A stretch of 64,000 bases of DNA from Capniomyces stellatus (GCA_001661515.1 LUVW01000003.1:574066-638065); one strand, 5' to 3'; shown: positions 22,224 through 38,348, counted from the stretch's first letter. Made by a program: numbers and translations. Notes: generated from the sequence alone by a model not told the origin.

Positions 22224-25200
22224 ATGGCATCTACATCTCATAACAGAGATGCCAGCGTAGGGGGAGAAAGATCGCAAGGGGCCAATACAGTTTTAAATAG
22301 ACCAACGCCAACCTCATCGATTTACCAAAAGTCGCTTGATTTACTTGACAAACTAGCGTGTATAGACGGGTTTGAGCAGTTTTTTGAGCCATTGGTTATC
22401 CAGAACAACGAAGCAGAGTTAAGTGCGCAGGAGCAGCTATACAGAGATCCAGTTCAGTTTTTATCCATGATATTTCAAAAGGGAGTATCGCTATGTGTAC
22501 TGTATAATGCGTTAAACCCACAAGTAAAGTTACCGGTTGCGGACATCTCTGACACCGGCATGAATGCTAGAAAAAAACCGGTTTATTTGTTTCTGAAGGC
22601 GTGTAAGGATAACAATATTGGGAATGGAGAGGATTTATTTACCATCACTGAGCTATTTAAAGACGACACAAACTCGTTTGTTAAAGTAAGTAATAATATT
22701 GAGGGCTGAATTATACTGAGCTGGAAATACATGTGTATCTATACAATATGGGAGGGGAGGAATGTGCTACTAGTGGAGAAGAGAGTATATGAACAGTGTG
22801 GAAAAGGAAGCTGAGATTGTGACAATTGCCAGACTTTTAGCTAGAAACGAACAAAAAAATGTGCAGGGGGTTTACGAGTATTTACAAGTGTTTGGTATGC
22901 TTTGGTTGATGAAAAATAGGTATCGAAAACGGTGAGTCTTGTTGTAGATTTGGTGGAGGAACGTGGGTTGTTGGGGGAGTGTAAAGTTGTCCCATCTCCG
23001 TCATCGTATTTTATGGATACTAGTTTGAAGGACCCAACAGACAATAGTGAACGAATAGTTAGAGAGTTTTTGGACACAGAGCGTAAATATGTGCAAGATT
23101 TAGAAATTTTACAGGTAAATGGCCAATATATAGTAACTATACATGCGTTTAAGAGGGAATATTTAATGGGGTGATTTTAATGTAGGAGTGGGGAGAAAGA
23201 AAGGGAAGGTGGAAGTGTATTTAGAATGGTGGTAGATTAGTATAATTAGCAGATTGGGATAGCAAATGTTGATGAAGATTTGGTTGATTTGAAACATAAT
23301 AGAGTTATATGCAAGAACTGCAGGCGAAAAGCATTGTGTCGAACAATACGCTTAGGTACATATTTGTGAACCTGAACCAAATGGTTGATTTCCAGAGGCG
23401 GTTTCTGATTGGGGTGGAGGCAAATGCGCCACTAACAACGGGAGAGCAGAGGTTTGGGGCGTTATTTAAAAGTATGGAAGAAGGATTTTCGGTGTATGAG
23501 CCGTACTGTGCAAACTACGATAGAGCATCAAAGTTGATAGTATCGCAGGTGCACTTGCTTTCACAGCTGGACCATGTGATTGAGCCACATTACGAGCTTC
23601 CATCGATGCTTATTAAGCCGGTGCAAAGAATCTGCAAGTACCCATTGATAGTGAGGGAGATGCTAAAGCTTTCAAAAGAAGACACGCTGGTTCGCAAGGA
23701 TCTAGAGCTGTGTGCGCTAGTGACCTCACGGATTGCAGACCGGGTGAACGAAGCACAGAAGCGGGAGGCGAACCTGAACATTGTTCGGAACTTGGAGGAG
23801 CGGATTGAGGACTGGAGGGGGTACTCGGTGTCGACGTTTGGGGAGCTTCAGTTGTGCGACCAATTTCTGATGTCGACAAGTGACACGTCGCGTGAGCTTC
23901 AGATATATCTGTTTGACCAGATTCTGATTTGCTGTAAAGAAGTTTCAGACCGCGACAAGAGAAAATCAACACGGCAAAGCAACACCAGCTCGGCCTCAAC
24001 GCCAATGAGCGCGATAAGTCTTAGTGGGGGAAGCAAAACACCCTTGCAGCTGAAAGGTCGGATATTCCTGTACTCTATTGAGCGGGTTGTGAACTCGAGT
24101 CAGGGACAGACGCTTTCGCTGACGGTGTCTTGGCGCGACGTGTTTTCAGAGCACTTCAGCCTGAGGTGTCGGTCCGAGGAGCAGCTAAACTTGTGGAAAA
24201 ACACAATGGAACGACTTATAGCCAACTCGCACGCGTCACGGGTGAGCGAAAAGGCGCTTCCAAGCACCGTGCACCTAGACAACCCCAACAGCAGGGGCGG
24301 AAGTCGCGAAACAAACAACGCGAACGATCAACTAAGCCGGCTTGATAGCTACGAGTCTGACGAAGACCAGAGTCAAAACACACTGCTGAATACAAACTAC
24401 GTCCCAGGCCAAAGACCGCAACTCAACAGGCTGTCCGAGGGTGCGCATTTGAGCAACAGAGCTCCAGGCAAGGGCGGCGATGGTAGCAGTGTTGACTACA
24501 ACAACCGCAAGACATATGATGGCGTTGGGATTGGTGTTGGAAACAATAGGCGGAACAACAGTGATAGTTACGCACCCAATTCGTACTTTTCCAAGTCCAC
24601 TGGCTCTGAAAAGTCGATGGTCCACGGAAAGAACAGCAACTCGTACAGTTCCAACGTGAGCTCAAACTCTGGGCAATACTACTCGCAGTCAACCCCCCCA
24701 GTCCCACCGCTTCCCCATACCACCGCTGCTACTAATTCAGCGGGTCTATCCAGCACTGACCACGGCCACACCCGGTCATCCGCCTCGACATACCAGTCTT
24801 CAGCCTACCGACCAGACTCCAAATCCTCGCAATCTCTGAGCCCCAACGGCTCTGAATCCCCTGTAAACCCTGTCCACACACAATACAACCTCAGCCACCA
24901 CAACAACCCCAACCAACCCAGTCCAGCCTCAAGACCATTTAAAATCAAAATTCACTATTGTGACGATGTGTACGTTTTGGTTGCTAAAACCGAAATTTCC
25001 TTTTCTGAACTGCTCAACAAAATCGAAAACAAAATCCGCATTTCTGACCCTGCGTTTATCGTCGATAAAAAATCTAACATGGGTGTTAGGATCAGGTACA
25101 TGGATGAGGATGGCGACTTGGTGCTGGTTGCTAGCGACGAGGATGTCCAACTGGCCTTTGAAAGCGCCTCTTTGTCTTATGCCCCGTTTGGCGACCAGCG

Positions 25201-25303
25201 CTCCAGTGCTGAATCTCCCCATCTAGGCCACTCCATTCAATCCCCTAGCACAGCCCCCGGCAGAAGCACCATGCCAACCCTAAACCTCCATGTTAATTTA
25301 TAA
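22224..25303 (+). CDS. CDC24: Cdc24-type RhoGEF (CH-like, DH, PH, PB1)
   Basis: Guanine-nucleotide exchange factor for Cdc42, which sets cell polarity. Exons 22224-22685, 22920-23114 and 23303-25303 join in phase 0 and give 885 residues. The order matches fungal Cdc24: a calponin-homology-like N-terminal domain (about 30-155, with PVYLFLKACKD), the DH domain (from about 195, ERKYVQDLEILQ; MVDFQRRFLIG; IKPVQRICKYPLIVREML), a PH domain (WRGYSVSTFGELQLCDQFL to the SEEQLNLWKNTM helix), a Ser/Asn-rich linker and a C-terminal PB1 domain. The PB1 carries the acidic OPCA motif YMDEDGDLVLVASDEDV, which binds the Bem1-type scaffold. Intron 1 (22686-22919) contains about 40 open codons but these are not needed to keep frame. 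The 5' part is G/A-rich and the linker and PB1 part C-rich on the coding strand. The PAK kinase at the left edge is a likely downstream effector in the same pathway. Confidence 0.95.
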
Positions 25304-27369
25304 AATTTATTCCTTGCTTTTCAATCCAACTCAACATTCCAACCTTACTATTACCATACACCACGTTTCCCATTTATATATTTTCTGCTTGTTTAATTCC
25401 AACTCCATCGTAAATCCCTCTTACTCTTCTATATTTCACATTTATAAACTTTCTAACTGTTTCTTTCTCCCTTTTTTTTCTTCCTTCTTTCTCTTTTGTC
25501 TATTTTCACAACATTTGCCTATTTGTCCTGTTTAATTTGCTTCCCTTTTTCTTTTTCTTTTTCTTTTTCTATTACTTTCTTTAATATCCATTATAATATA
25601 CCTCAACAATCTTTCAATCCATCCTCATTCTATCTAACCCCTTGTTTATACGGATCCCCATTTGTATAACAGTACGCCGTTAAATCGTTTATTACAAATT
25701 CAAAATGTCCACAACAACAAAAAAAGAAAAAGTCCACAACCATGTTTTTTCTTTCCCACTAGCCATCACTGCTCTAAAGGCCCAAAGCTCGTATGAAAAT
25801 TTCTGATAGATTTCACGATATAACATCGATCGTTTACTTGGCCAAAAAACTGCTCCTTGATATTTGATCTTGACATAATAAATCAATCCCCCAAACCAAG
25901 TTACAGTATGAGCCTATACAAAATATACATCGGTGCACCAAGCCATTTCTTTGTGGCTATTCGCCAAGACAACGGCATACCAGACATCAACATGTATCAC
26001 AATTGGACGGTATTTATAAATATTAGGCAACTATAGTTGGATTATTCGTTTATACCATGTTTTTTTTTGTTTCTTCTTGAGTTCGTGTACAAAAGGTATA
26101 TTTGGTTGCACCAGTAAATTATTGACGCGAAAAAAAATAATAGTTGTTATGGCTTTAAACGCTTCTATGTAAATATAAATAATATACAATGGCCCCGTAA
26201 CCATATTCATGTTTATTCAAAATATGTCCCCTGTTATTCATATACAATCGTCCCAGTTGTGCTTTAGAAAATTGGTTGAGAAAGGCTCCCCCTCTCTCCC
26301 ACCAGTATTACTAATAAGTTTGGACTCTTTTTGATTTTAAACCAAGAGAACATCATTTTATATAACATTTTACGTTGTACACACTAAACTATCCTATTAC
26401 ATCTTCTAGGGAAATAAGTCCAGCTACCAAGATCTAAACAACAAAAGAAAAACGTTCTTTCAGTCCAATAACTTTATTTGCCTTGTTTTCCTGATTTATA
26501 ATAAAAACTTTATACCAACGAGGCTCTATCTCTCTTTAGCCCTTGTCATAAAAATTCAATGCTAAGTACAAGACCTTTTAGCCTCTGACCTTGGATATTT
26601 ACTATTCTGTAAGATTGGCTTTTTTTCTTTTTCTTTTTCTTTTTTTTTCTTTTTTTTCTTTTTCTTCTTTTTTTTCTTTTTTTTCTGATTTCATTTTTAT
26701 TCACTCTGTAATCTTTCCTTTTTCATTTTCGTTTTAGCTATGTTCTATAAATAAACTTTGTGTAATTTTAGCTATTGTGCGCAGATTATTAATGAATTAC
26801 AAATCCTTGGAGGAATATTTTCCATTGATTTCAGTTTATGGGTTGGTTTTTTTGATCTTTCTCTTCAATTTCAATTCACTTATACTTTAATTAGCAGTAA
26901 ATAGTTCTTTTCTACACCCATTCGCCTCGTTTTGCATTACACAACTACGCCGAAACTTTTATCATTATGTGGATTATTAATTATTTGTTATTAGTATTTC
27001 TAGTATTTTTTTGCTCCTCCATTAATTATCAAGATTTCAAATACTAAACACTATCACACCTTTCTTAGTTAAATATTCTCGCTTCAAAACCATCAACAAT
27101 TAATTTATAAAAACAAGGCTTTAAAACTATTTATAAACCTTTGCAATAAAAAGTATCACCATCTTTTCTCTAAAACATCCTTTTAGCACTTTTAAGGCCT
27201 TATACTTTATATCAAGGAAATTGACCAAGTAGGGTTACCGAACAGACCTGTAACCAACACAAGAACATCTATAATACTATCAATCCAACAGAAAAGCATA
27301 CACACTAGAATCAACTTTTTCTAGAGCTAAATCAAGAGGCATAAGTGCAAAGAAAGTAGTGAACTGAAA
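25304..27369. other. Intergenic, CDC24 3' flank and transporter 5' flank
   Basis: The first 350 bases are C/T-rich directly after CDC24, including a TTTTTC run near 25548-25570. Another pyrimidine run lies at about 26618-26690. The rest is AT-rich. A 64-codon minus-strand frame at 25692-25886 has no recognisable features. No gene was seen. Confidence 0.45.
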
Positions 27370-30356
27370 ATGGCGTCAACTAAATATCAAGTGGTTGGTG
27401 GCACACTAGCGGACATAAACATTGATGAAAATATCAATGAAAAACTGGTCCAGAACTGGTATTCAGCCAGCTATAGCAACGAGGAGCAACAGGCTGCAAT
27501 CAACAATACAAAAAAAGACAGCAGTATTTTCAAAGAGTCCAATATTGGCATCCATGTAAACACCAACAATGAGCAATTGAATTTGGCTAGCCCCGAGTTT
27601 AACACCAATGCTTATTTGTCAAAAAACAACATTATAATTGACTCTAACTCACCAAACAGTATTTCCACTAAAAAAACAAGCAGCTACAACAAAGGTATAC
27701 TTTTAACACTTAAACAACAAACCCGTACTTAAATTGATTATAATCAATCGCATTATACCATAAACCTCCCGTCTTTAACCAATCTACCGGCTTGAACTAA
27801 CACTAAACAACACCTTTTTTAATAATAAAAAAATCATTATTAACTCTAGATTATGAACAAGGCAGAGATGTAGAAAATGACATGTTCCAAACAAACTACG
27901 GGAATGATATGTTTGGAAGCCTATCTACACTAGGTTCAAGCAGTAAAGGTAAGCCCCATGTGCAAATACCGGCAATGTTGGCAATCTAACAATACCCTCT
28001 TTTCTTTATCAAGCAGAGTACAAATTAACCAACCGTGTTATATTTTAATTGCTTGTTTTTTTAGTCGATTCGAGTTCTCAATACGAGAGAAACATTAGCA
28101 CTATTTTACAATCGCCACAAAGCGAAAACATTGTGTCTCCATCTGATAGTAGAGCCTATAGCCCAAGTTATCAAACTCCGAATAGTTTGGAGTTTAGTAA
28201 AGATAATAGAGCGACTCGGTCACAGAAAAACACCACATCCTCTAGTCAAAGCAGAGGCGCCTATAAGCATGGTAGAAATAACAATGGCTACAGCGAAGGT
28301 CCTGAATATCTTATTGATTCAAAGTCAAGCAACATGATCAGATTGCAAAAGTCAAAAAGACTATCCAGACTCAAAGACATCATCAATGACCATGCTGACG
28401 ACAGCAACCGTGGCTTGCACACCGAAAGTGAAGGATTCCACAGAATATCCGAAGAAAGTGACGAGTTTATTGATGACCAAGAGTTTTACTTTAACGATGG
28501 AAACCAACATAACTCGGTGTCTAAAACACCAATGTCCACATACTCGATGATCCTACTGTACCTGTAAGATCTATACCAGCTGTTTTTATAAAAAGAAAAA
28601 ATCTTGACAAAACAACATGTGTTTAAAATACGTGCATAATTATAAAAGAAACGTAGTCATGTTTGTATATATCGTGCTCTTTTATATAGCAGTAGCAAAA
28701 AAAAAAGTATTTGCCATATTATACAAACGGGTGCACTATATTGTGACTACCAATAATTTTTACTTACTTTGAGACTAATCAATTCATAAAATAGATGTAT
28801 TGGGATCAATGCCGGTGCTTTACAGCTGCCTTATGCATTCAGTGCTGGTGGATGGTCAACTGTCCTTATCTTGCTCTTCACTGGTGTTGTCTCAATGATA
28901 GCAGGCGCCATGGTATTCCAGTGCATTCAGTTTAGCCAGTAAGTCAACACAAATTTCTACTCTTGTAGTTCTGAGTGCTTGGTACGGAGATTGGTGTAGT
29001 ACTGAACAATATCATCAACCTGTGCTACTTGTGTTGATTCTTTGAGAACCCCCCCCCCCCCCTAAACCCGCCTAAAACTTTGTCTTCATCATCTATTATT
29101 GTTTTTAGAGGTCCGCGCATGAGGAACGTACATGATATTGCCAAGTTTGCCTTTGGTCGCCAAGGGTACATTTTTACGCTTGTAATGAACAACCTTTACA
29201 TCATTGCCTCGTGCGTTTCGCTGCTTAATGTGGTTGGTTCTATTTCTACAATGGCCTTTGCAGTCAACTTCAAATCTCTCGACGTCAGACTATGGATGTT
29301 TATATTCTCAATCTTTGTCCTGTTCCTGTTTGTGATATTCAGAAGATTCCTTAACTTTGCAAGGCTTGGTGCACTTGGTGGAATATTCGCCGTTCTATCA
29401 ATGATATTCCTTGCCGCTATGGGATTCACCGTCAAAGACTCGTATGATATCACATCTACTCTTGAAAGCTATTACAACAAGTCTACAATCATTTACAGCG
29501 AAAAAAATGCCATGATCCCAAACACCACCCTTTTTTCAATGAGGTTTCCAATATCAATCGCTTACTGCGCCTATTCGTTTGGCGGTACCCCAATCCACCC
29601 TATATTGCAGCAAAACATGAGATTCCCTAAAAGCTGGCCCGTAGTTTTACTATTTGGGTCAATCTCCCTGTTTATTCTGTACTCGTTGTTTGGATCAGGC
29701 ATCTACTATTACATTGGGGATGGCGGATCAATTGCCAATGTACCTTACCAGCACCCAATAAGTAAGAAAAACAACTAATACTACCACTAGCACTATTATC
29801 AATACTATCACTTGCACTATTACCAAGCTGCGTAACTCTATTTGCTTATTTTTGTCTAATTCCCAGCATAAAACTGCGTTAAAACTAACACTTGATACTT
29901 TCTGATGTAACTTTAGATTCATTGACGCTCACAACATACTCTTTTATTGTTTTCCACGCTTTGATTATGATCCCTATTTACTTTTATGTCATCTCGTTTG
30001 ATTGGGAAAACGCCTTTGACATGAACCAAATAGTTGAATCCCGAAGAACTTGGTCACTAAGCGCATTACGAGTAATTCTTAGGTCGATTTTATGGTGTGG
30101 TGTGCTGCTATGCGCCGTGCTAATACCCAGATCTTACTCTATATTCAACATCATCGCCGTTTTCACTTCAGGATTCGCGCTCTACATCATACCTGCAGCA
30201 TGCTACCTACACATCTATGGCTGGAGGTCATGTAATATCGTTGAAAAAATCGGAGCACTTGTTGTTATATTTGTAGGGCTAATGGTCTTAATCTTTGGTA
30301 CCGGAGGGTCGATATTTTACCTCATGAACGGTACTCGATCACAGATCAACTTTTAA
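27370..30356 (+). CDS. Vacuolar amino-acid transporter of the AAAP/SLC32 family (AVT-like)
   Basis: A polytopic transporter that would move neutral amino acids across the vacuolar membrane in exchange with protons. Six exons keep frame: 27370-27694, 27850-27948, 28065-28563, 28795-28938, 29109-29761 and 29917-30356, giving 719 residues. The first three exons form a roughly 300-residue hydrophilic Ser/Asn-rich N-terminus, as in fungal AVT proteins. The first membrane segment has the family pattern INAGALQLPYAFSAGGW. Further segments include YIFTLVMNNLYIIASCVSLL, FIFSIFVLFLFVIF, the FPISIAYCAYSFGG helix and the C-terminal pair ending in GLMVLIFGTGGSIFYL. Intron 4 contains a run of 14 C. Subfamily (AVT1 versus AVT3/4) cannot be decided. 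Codons are C-rich relative to G throughout. Confidence 0.9.
29049..29062. repeat. Poly(C) run of 14 inside a transporter intron
   Basis: Fourteen consecutive C in the intron between exons 4 and 5, the shortest and only gap-free member of a set of C-runs in this AT-rich window. Confidence 0.9.
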
Positions 30357-30623
30357 CCAGCATTTTTATATTTTTAACTCCATATTACCGACAAAGTATA
30401 CTTTACTAGTGAGATGGGTTTTATGATCAAATAATTATCACATCTCGCTCTTTGGGAAGTATTATTTTTGTTACTTTTTCCACTATAGATATTTCCTTAT
30501 TACTACTACCAACTTAATAAAACTGTTTAATGTTACATCAACCTTTTTTTTCTTTTTTTTAAAAAAAAATCGCCGCATTCTAAAAGCTCTGGCTAAAGGG
30601 GTAAAACGAGTAAATGCAGAAAA

Positions 30624-33091
30624 CTACTTTAAAGATATGCGGACCGTGTATTGTTCTTTAAACATCCTGAACTTTAGTCTCGGTATACTTATGCATATAT
30701 TCAACTTCGCTCCGTCAACCACTTTTGAAACGACTATTACATGGCAATTTTTTAATCTACTAAAGTCTAACTGCGCTTGCCTTTGTGGCATTTTTAGCCC
30801 ATTCAAAAAGTCTTTTAGCGTAATTATGTCCACAGAGTCATCAGCCAAACCACCACTTGAAGATTTTGCAGTCAAAAGGCATGACTCTTGTTCATTTAGA
30901 ATAAAATATTTCTGATCAGTAACAACTTTGACGCCGATTTTGACAGCCGTGGATAAAGTCATGATCCCCCATGACTCAGTCTCAGCGCTGCAAACTGAAT
31001 CCACCTTAACATAAAACCGCGAATCCCATAGAATATCCTTGCCAAAACGTATACCAAGCCTAGTCAAGTTTATTAGCTCGGTGTGTGTCGGTGGCTGTTT
31101 AGAGAAAGTAAAAAACTGGTGTTTATTGGTCGGTGGAGTTAGCAGCACCCCACTTGCACATACTGGTACAAGCTTTACAAATGCCTTTGTGTTGGATTCT
31201 GAAGCGCTTGGATCATCAGATTTACACAATTTTATGTTCATGTTACTAAAGTAGTTTTTTATAAGTTGGGCAAACTTGATCACATGCGATAAGCTAGGGG
31301 GGTGTTCAGCACGAGATACCCTTTTGACAATGCTGGATATACAGTTGTGTAAAAGAAAGCTATTTTTGACCAAATTGCCACCATATGTGTCGGGTTTACT
31401 TTGTTCCGCCTCAAAATATGCTTTGCTTAAATCCCATTCGCCCACGCAGTCATCGTAGTTAAAGCTCTCAATTTCCTTCAATGTTGCCTCCACTACAGTT
31501 AAAACATAGACTCATCTTTAACAAAAAGCAAACACTCTCCCCCGTACCAAAGTCCAACCCAATTAACAGTACATGGTAGCGAGAACTCAGGCTCGGATAC
31601 ACCAGCAAAACTAATAATTACCTTGATTTCTCGAGTATATCTTGTGTTTCTCCATCTTTGAGCGTAATGACAGTATTCTGTCCAACTCGAACATTTTCAA
31701 GTTTGAAGAAAAGTTGTGTTTTTTTATTTCGGCCATACCAATTATATCTCGAATATTGTTTCGTTGGTAAACTGTATCTCTATTAGTCGCATCCTCAAAC
31801 CAACTGATGTTGGCATCTTTACAGACATTTGTTAACTCACTCTAAGTGTATCAGATAGCCAGGAAACGACTGAGATTTGGCATTCAAATAAAAAAGAAAG
31901 AAAACCCTTAAAGAAAACAAGAATCACTTCACTGCCCTTCCCCTATCAAAAAAAAATAATAAAGTTGCAACCGGTGTCGGTTAATAAACTCGGTCATTAA
32001 CTTACCTTAGAAAACTCCAACAATGGTCTAAACAACACAACACCTTTGGTTCCTGGCTCAAAAGATACCGGGAAACTCGCGGTCTCTGTCATCCCAGATA
32101 GTCCTGAAATACCACTTTGTCTTGACAACCTCATAATAAACGTTTCGGCTTGGTCGCCGCTATGGTGACCCGTAAGTAATGCCGTTATCTTGTTCTGTAC
32201 ACAGTACCTCCCCAGTAGTCTATATCTCTCCAGTCTTGCAAGCTGCTCCAGCTGTGCCTTTGTTTTTGGCTTGTGATATTTAGACATTAAGTAATAGCCC
32301 TCTAGTCCCTCCTCTGCTGACATTTTTCTAGAACAGACTCTTGAATCGTAAGAATCGTCCCCTACTCTGCCTCTCGTCGACTTTGAAACCTCACCGCCAT
32401 CTGTCTCGATGTCGCTATTTTCATCTTTCCAATTGATTCGAAGGATCTTGGTTTTGAATTCTACCCTTTATCGATATTACATTTAGTTTGCTCAAGTTTG
32501 TTCGTGATATTTAGCCCCCAATAATACTCATTGTCTCTGTTTTTAGCTCTTGTCTGCGAATATACTCCACCATTGTTCATTAAGCTTGGCTTTGAAGTAT
32601 ATACACAGCTTGCCCGACAGAAATAAGAAGGGGGGAGGGGGAAGTACTTACCCAAATTTTCCAAAACGGCCTTAACCTTCAAAGACTCCTCAAAACTTTC
32701 CCTTCTTAATCCATGCTCTATTATAACCGCCGTACACCTATTATATATTTGGCTGTTTTTGACTAAATATGCCAAGGCCATACTATCGGACCCACCAGAC
32801 ACTGCCAATGCTATTGGTAATTAACGAGTAACAAATAAATGCGTGTCAGTTTTAAAGTATATGTGTTCTACAATTATAATTTCATCCTAAATTGTCAAAG
32901 CCATAATTCAATTCATTCTGATTGCTATAATTGATATTCAAATGCACAGTGGCTCCTCCAAAACACATGGCTTTGGAAAATACCTTGATGGATATGCTGC
33001 AACAAATCAGTATTATATACATGTATACTTTACCATACTTGTAACTATCTACATCGAATCGACCCACAACTTTCTTAAACCTAGGGATCAT
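30624..33091 (-). CDS. tRNA(Ile)-lysidine synthase-like PP-loop protein
   Basis: Belongs to the TilS family, which converts C34 of a tRNA-Ile(CAU) to lysidine with ATP; in fungi the expected substrate is mitochondrial. Five exons on the minus strand keep frame: 33091-33034, 32810-32652, 32460-32006, 31841-31622 and 31492-30624, giving 586 residues. Visible motifs are the PP-loop LAVSGGSDSMAL, IIEHGLRRES, the GHHSGDQAETFIMRLSRQSG segment with its signature HHxGDQAET-type motif, and the WFEDATNRDTVYQRNNIR segment (family pattern W.EDPTN.D...RN.IR). The C-terminal 290-residue exon is less conserved. An N-terminal mitochondrial presequence is plausible (MIPRFKKVVGRF) but short. Intron 1 spans 219 bases, and a small extra exon inside it is possible. 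The ATG at 33091 was chosen because it gives the shortest model that joins the PP-loop exon in phase. Confidence 0.9.
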
Positions 33092-35772
33092 TGTTTGGAA
33101 AAATATTGAATAGCCAAAAAATGAAATTCATTTAATTGCTGGAATTGAGATAAACGGGGCTTTAACAAAAAGTGAAAGCGGAAAGTTTTAATATGAAAAT
33201 GCAATTGATTGCTATTTCTTATTTGTTTTGGCTTTAGGCTTTTTTTTTGACGAAATATTTTTAATTTCAATTCAATTGTGCCGGAAATCAAACAAGCCCT
33301 TGATAGCACTGTAATTATTATTTTTATAGTGTGGTAACTTGTTGATTCCTATACTAAATCTATGTTGTGAAAGGGTGCTATCAACAAACTAAGAAATACT
33401 TTTGAATTTTTAGGATCATGCTTAATGGTGTTTTTAGTACATAGATGTTAACATTAATCGTCAATTCAGCAGGTGGATATATAAAAATCTTAGCCAACAT
33501 CGGGGCTAAATGTTGCCGATAGCTCCACACAAACACACGTGCTGAGCAGTTTTAAAAGAGCTACAAGTACAATGTGCTGCAATTGGGACTATTGCCTTTG
33601 TTGTATACGCCAGTTTTTGTTTTTTCTTGGCTCGAATGAAAAGCATTTCCACTAGAAAAATACTTTGGATCACATTTAATCGAGTTTCCAACAGCTAAGG
33701 CGACACTGTTAAAACGGCCATTATTCATTAAAGTTTGAATCTTGTAAATTCAGTTTGGCAATCTTGCTGATCTTTAGGTTTTAACCTTCATTAATCACTT
33801 CACCTTGTCTTTTTAAAATATGTTTTTATTTCGATTATAAAATTAAAGTAAAACGAGCCTTTTTCATATACCAGTGTGCTCATAGTATACCCAGATGCTA
33901 GATTTGGATGGTTATATGTTCCTCGTTGTATGTTTAAACACTACTGATCTGATTGGAATTAGTTAATGTTTTTTGCTGCTTTGGAAATGATCGTATGCCA
34001 AATAGATTGAAAAGGCAACAGTCGCGATTCCTAGTCCCGGTGCGCAATTACGCAGAGCGTTTTTGGTTGAGAAAAAAGGGCTGCTTCTCCATGTGTTTCG
34101 GCGGGCCCAAGGATCATTTGATGGATCGAATTGTGTCATCGTTTTCGTATTATTGATTCTACCTTTGTATGTTTACTCGCCTGCTGTTGATCGAAACAAG
34201 AACAAAAAAAAAGGCTGTTGTATTTAGCGATGGAAATAAACAAATAATGCACTGTGGTAAAAATAAAGTGAATTTAGTGACTATCTTTCTAGATATTTTT
34301 CTATTAAAGTTAAAAGGCATATGTTTCGACTACATTATACACGATTTTATTATAACCAATATGATTAGCGAAAGCTTCAATGGCACCAGTTGGTTTTATT
34401 TTTTAATTGGCAAAGGCAAAATTATATCCAAGTGTAAATAGGCCATAGCCAAACAAATATTTTTGCCTGATATTGGTACTTTGATAGCAGAATTTAGTTG
34501 TGGAATGCTGGCCAATAGAGATAAAAAAACGGATAGTTTATATAATTATTGGTCTCAACAACCACGATACGATATTAAATAAAACAGGGTGTTTGCACTT
34601 TAAGACCCAGAAAATGCAACAGCCTCGTTGTTAGTGAATTTATTGCGCTACAACGTTAACATCGACACCATCGACGGCGTCTGTTTAAGCTAGAACAGCA
34701 CCTAGATGCATCACCAGCTATGATGTTTTTGCTTTGCCAGTACTATTTATTTATTATTATTTTAATTACTCATAATTAATGGTAGAATGCGTTTCAAAAG
34801 AGATTTAATAAGACAAAGTGCCAAGTTTATTAGCGAGTGTGTAGCAGTTTATTTATGTATATGTATAACAGCCATGCATCTGTTTGTGCAGCTATTGCGG
34901 AACACACAATCTGAAACATATTATCATTTTACATTGCTTGTATTTCAGGACTGCGTGTTTGGTCTCATAAAGGTGGTTAGTCAACACAAAACACTTTTAC
35001 CAGCACCAAAACACCGATTATACAGGGTATGCTTTTATGTGCATCGGATTGGCAAGGCTGGCAGCACTGTGTGATGTTTGGTGGCTAGAGCTATAGAGCC
35101 GACTACTAGTCAGAAATATATGAAACTTGAGCTTTAGGTAGATAAGCAAGTTCAAGCGACTAAATTCCCAATCCGAGTCTAAAAATGTATAGGGAGGCAA
35201 AGACATAATGTAAATTAGCTGGCTTGTTTTAACTAAACTATTTTTGCAGAGAATTTAAGGAGAAACAAAGTGTTGCTAATATCAGGCGTAGACGATTGGC
35301 TCAATTATTGTAAAACTCGTATTCTTCGCCTAATTTTTACTACTGCATTTAGATTGTTTCCTAAACCCAATTTTTAGATTAAGTCACATCATTATGTGAA
35401 CCAAAAGCCTATTTATTGATTTGTTGCAAAATTCAATTAAAGTTAATAACCATTTGGATAATAAATTGGCATTTTGGTGTTTAAAAAGGACAAAGTAGCC
35501 TCTGGCCATAAATTGCTCACAGTAACGCCAACTTTAGTATATTCCAGTTTATCATTATTTTTTTGCACTCAAATTTAAAGTGTAATTCGTTTATTAAAAC
35601 ATTGAAATATAACAGTTTTACAGCACAAGGACTAAATAACAATACCATACCCAGCGTAAAAATGTAAGAGTAAATCTTGGTATTTTGCTGGTAATCATGG
35701 CAATGCATTTATAGACAAGACCATAAAGCTCAAAGAAAGCAATTGTCTTTATTGCTTTACTTTCAATCCGAA
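33092..35772. other. Intergenic between TilS-like and cystathionine beta-synthase genes
   Basis: Both genes point away from this 2.7-kb stretch, so it should contain two promoters. Two open frames (33953-34156, somewhat GC-richer than its surroundings, and 34787-35074, ATG-initiated, 95 codons) are possible small genes, but neither shows a domain, signal peptide or splice context that I can support. No RNA gene or mobile element was recognised. Confidence 0.4.
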
Positions 35773-37732
<1,960 letters not shown>

Positions 37733-38316
37733 CTTCTACTCCTTTAACTCTTAAGCTGGCTATCTGCTCTATCAGTCTTTCCATGTTTAAGTACTTTTTT
37801 TAATTACATTTTATAACCTCAATAAACTACTCTAGTCCTTTTTTTCTTCTTCTTTCAAACTTGGTCTTCATCTCGTTTAACCAATCAGCTCACGAGCCAC
37901 TTTTAGAGCTTGTATACGATTCCATATACCTTGTTTTGTTGACGCAGGCCTGCACTAACAGATACACATGAGCTTAAGCCTGATTTCAAATTAAAAACAC
38001 ACTTGCGAAACACTTCTAACCAAGAGCGGTGTGTTCTTAATTCGTTAAGGTGTGTTGGTTTTAGTAATTAGTCTGACGGTGCTTGATGAACCTTTTGTCG
38101 TAATAATCAGACGTTTGTTTGTAAGCACGCATCTTTGGTCTTCCTGCTGGTTTCAAGTGCAAATCAGTAGGTATTAGGATGGCGATAAACGTAGAAATTT
38201 AGGTTTCACAATGGCATTGGGAACTTTGCAATAGTTGACGAATAGGTAGGTTAGGCAGACAAGGCTGATACACAATCACACTGTGCCTTGTATTCCATAG
38301 CTAAAAACTGCCAAGC

Positions 38317-38348
<32 letters not shown>

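Noticed and set aside
33953..35074. Two short frames (33953-34156 and 34787-35074) as genes
   Set aside because: No start context, domain, signal peptide or splice support. The first has no ATG at its 5' end. Listed only within the intergenic description.
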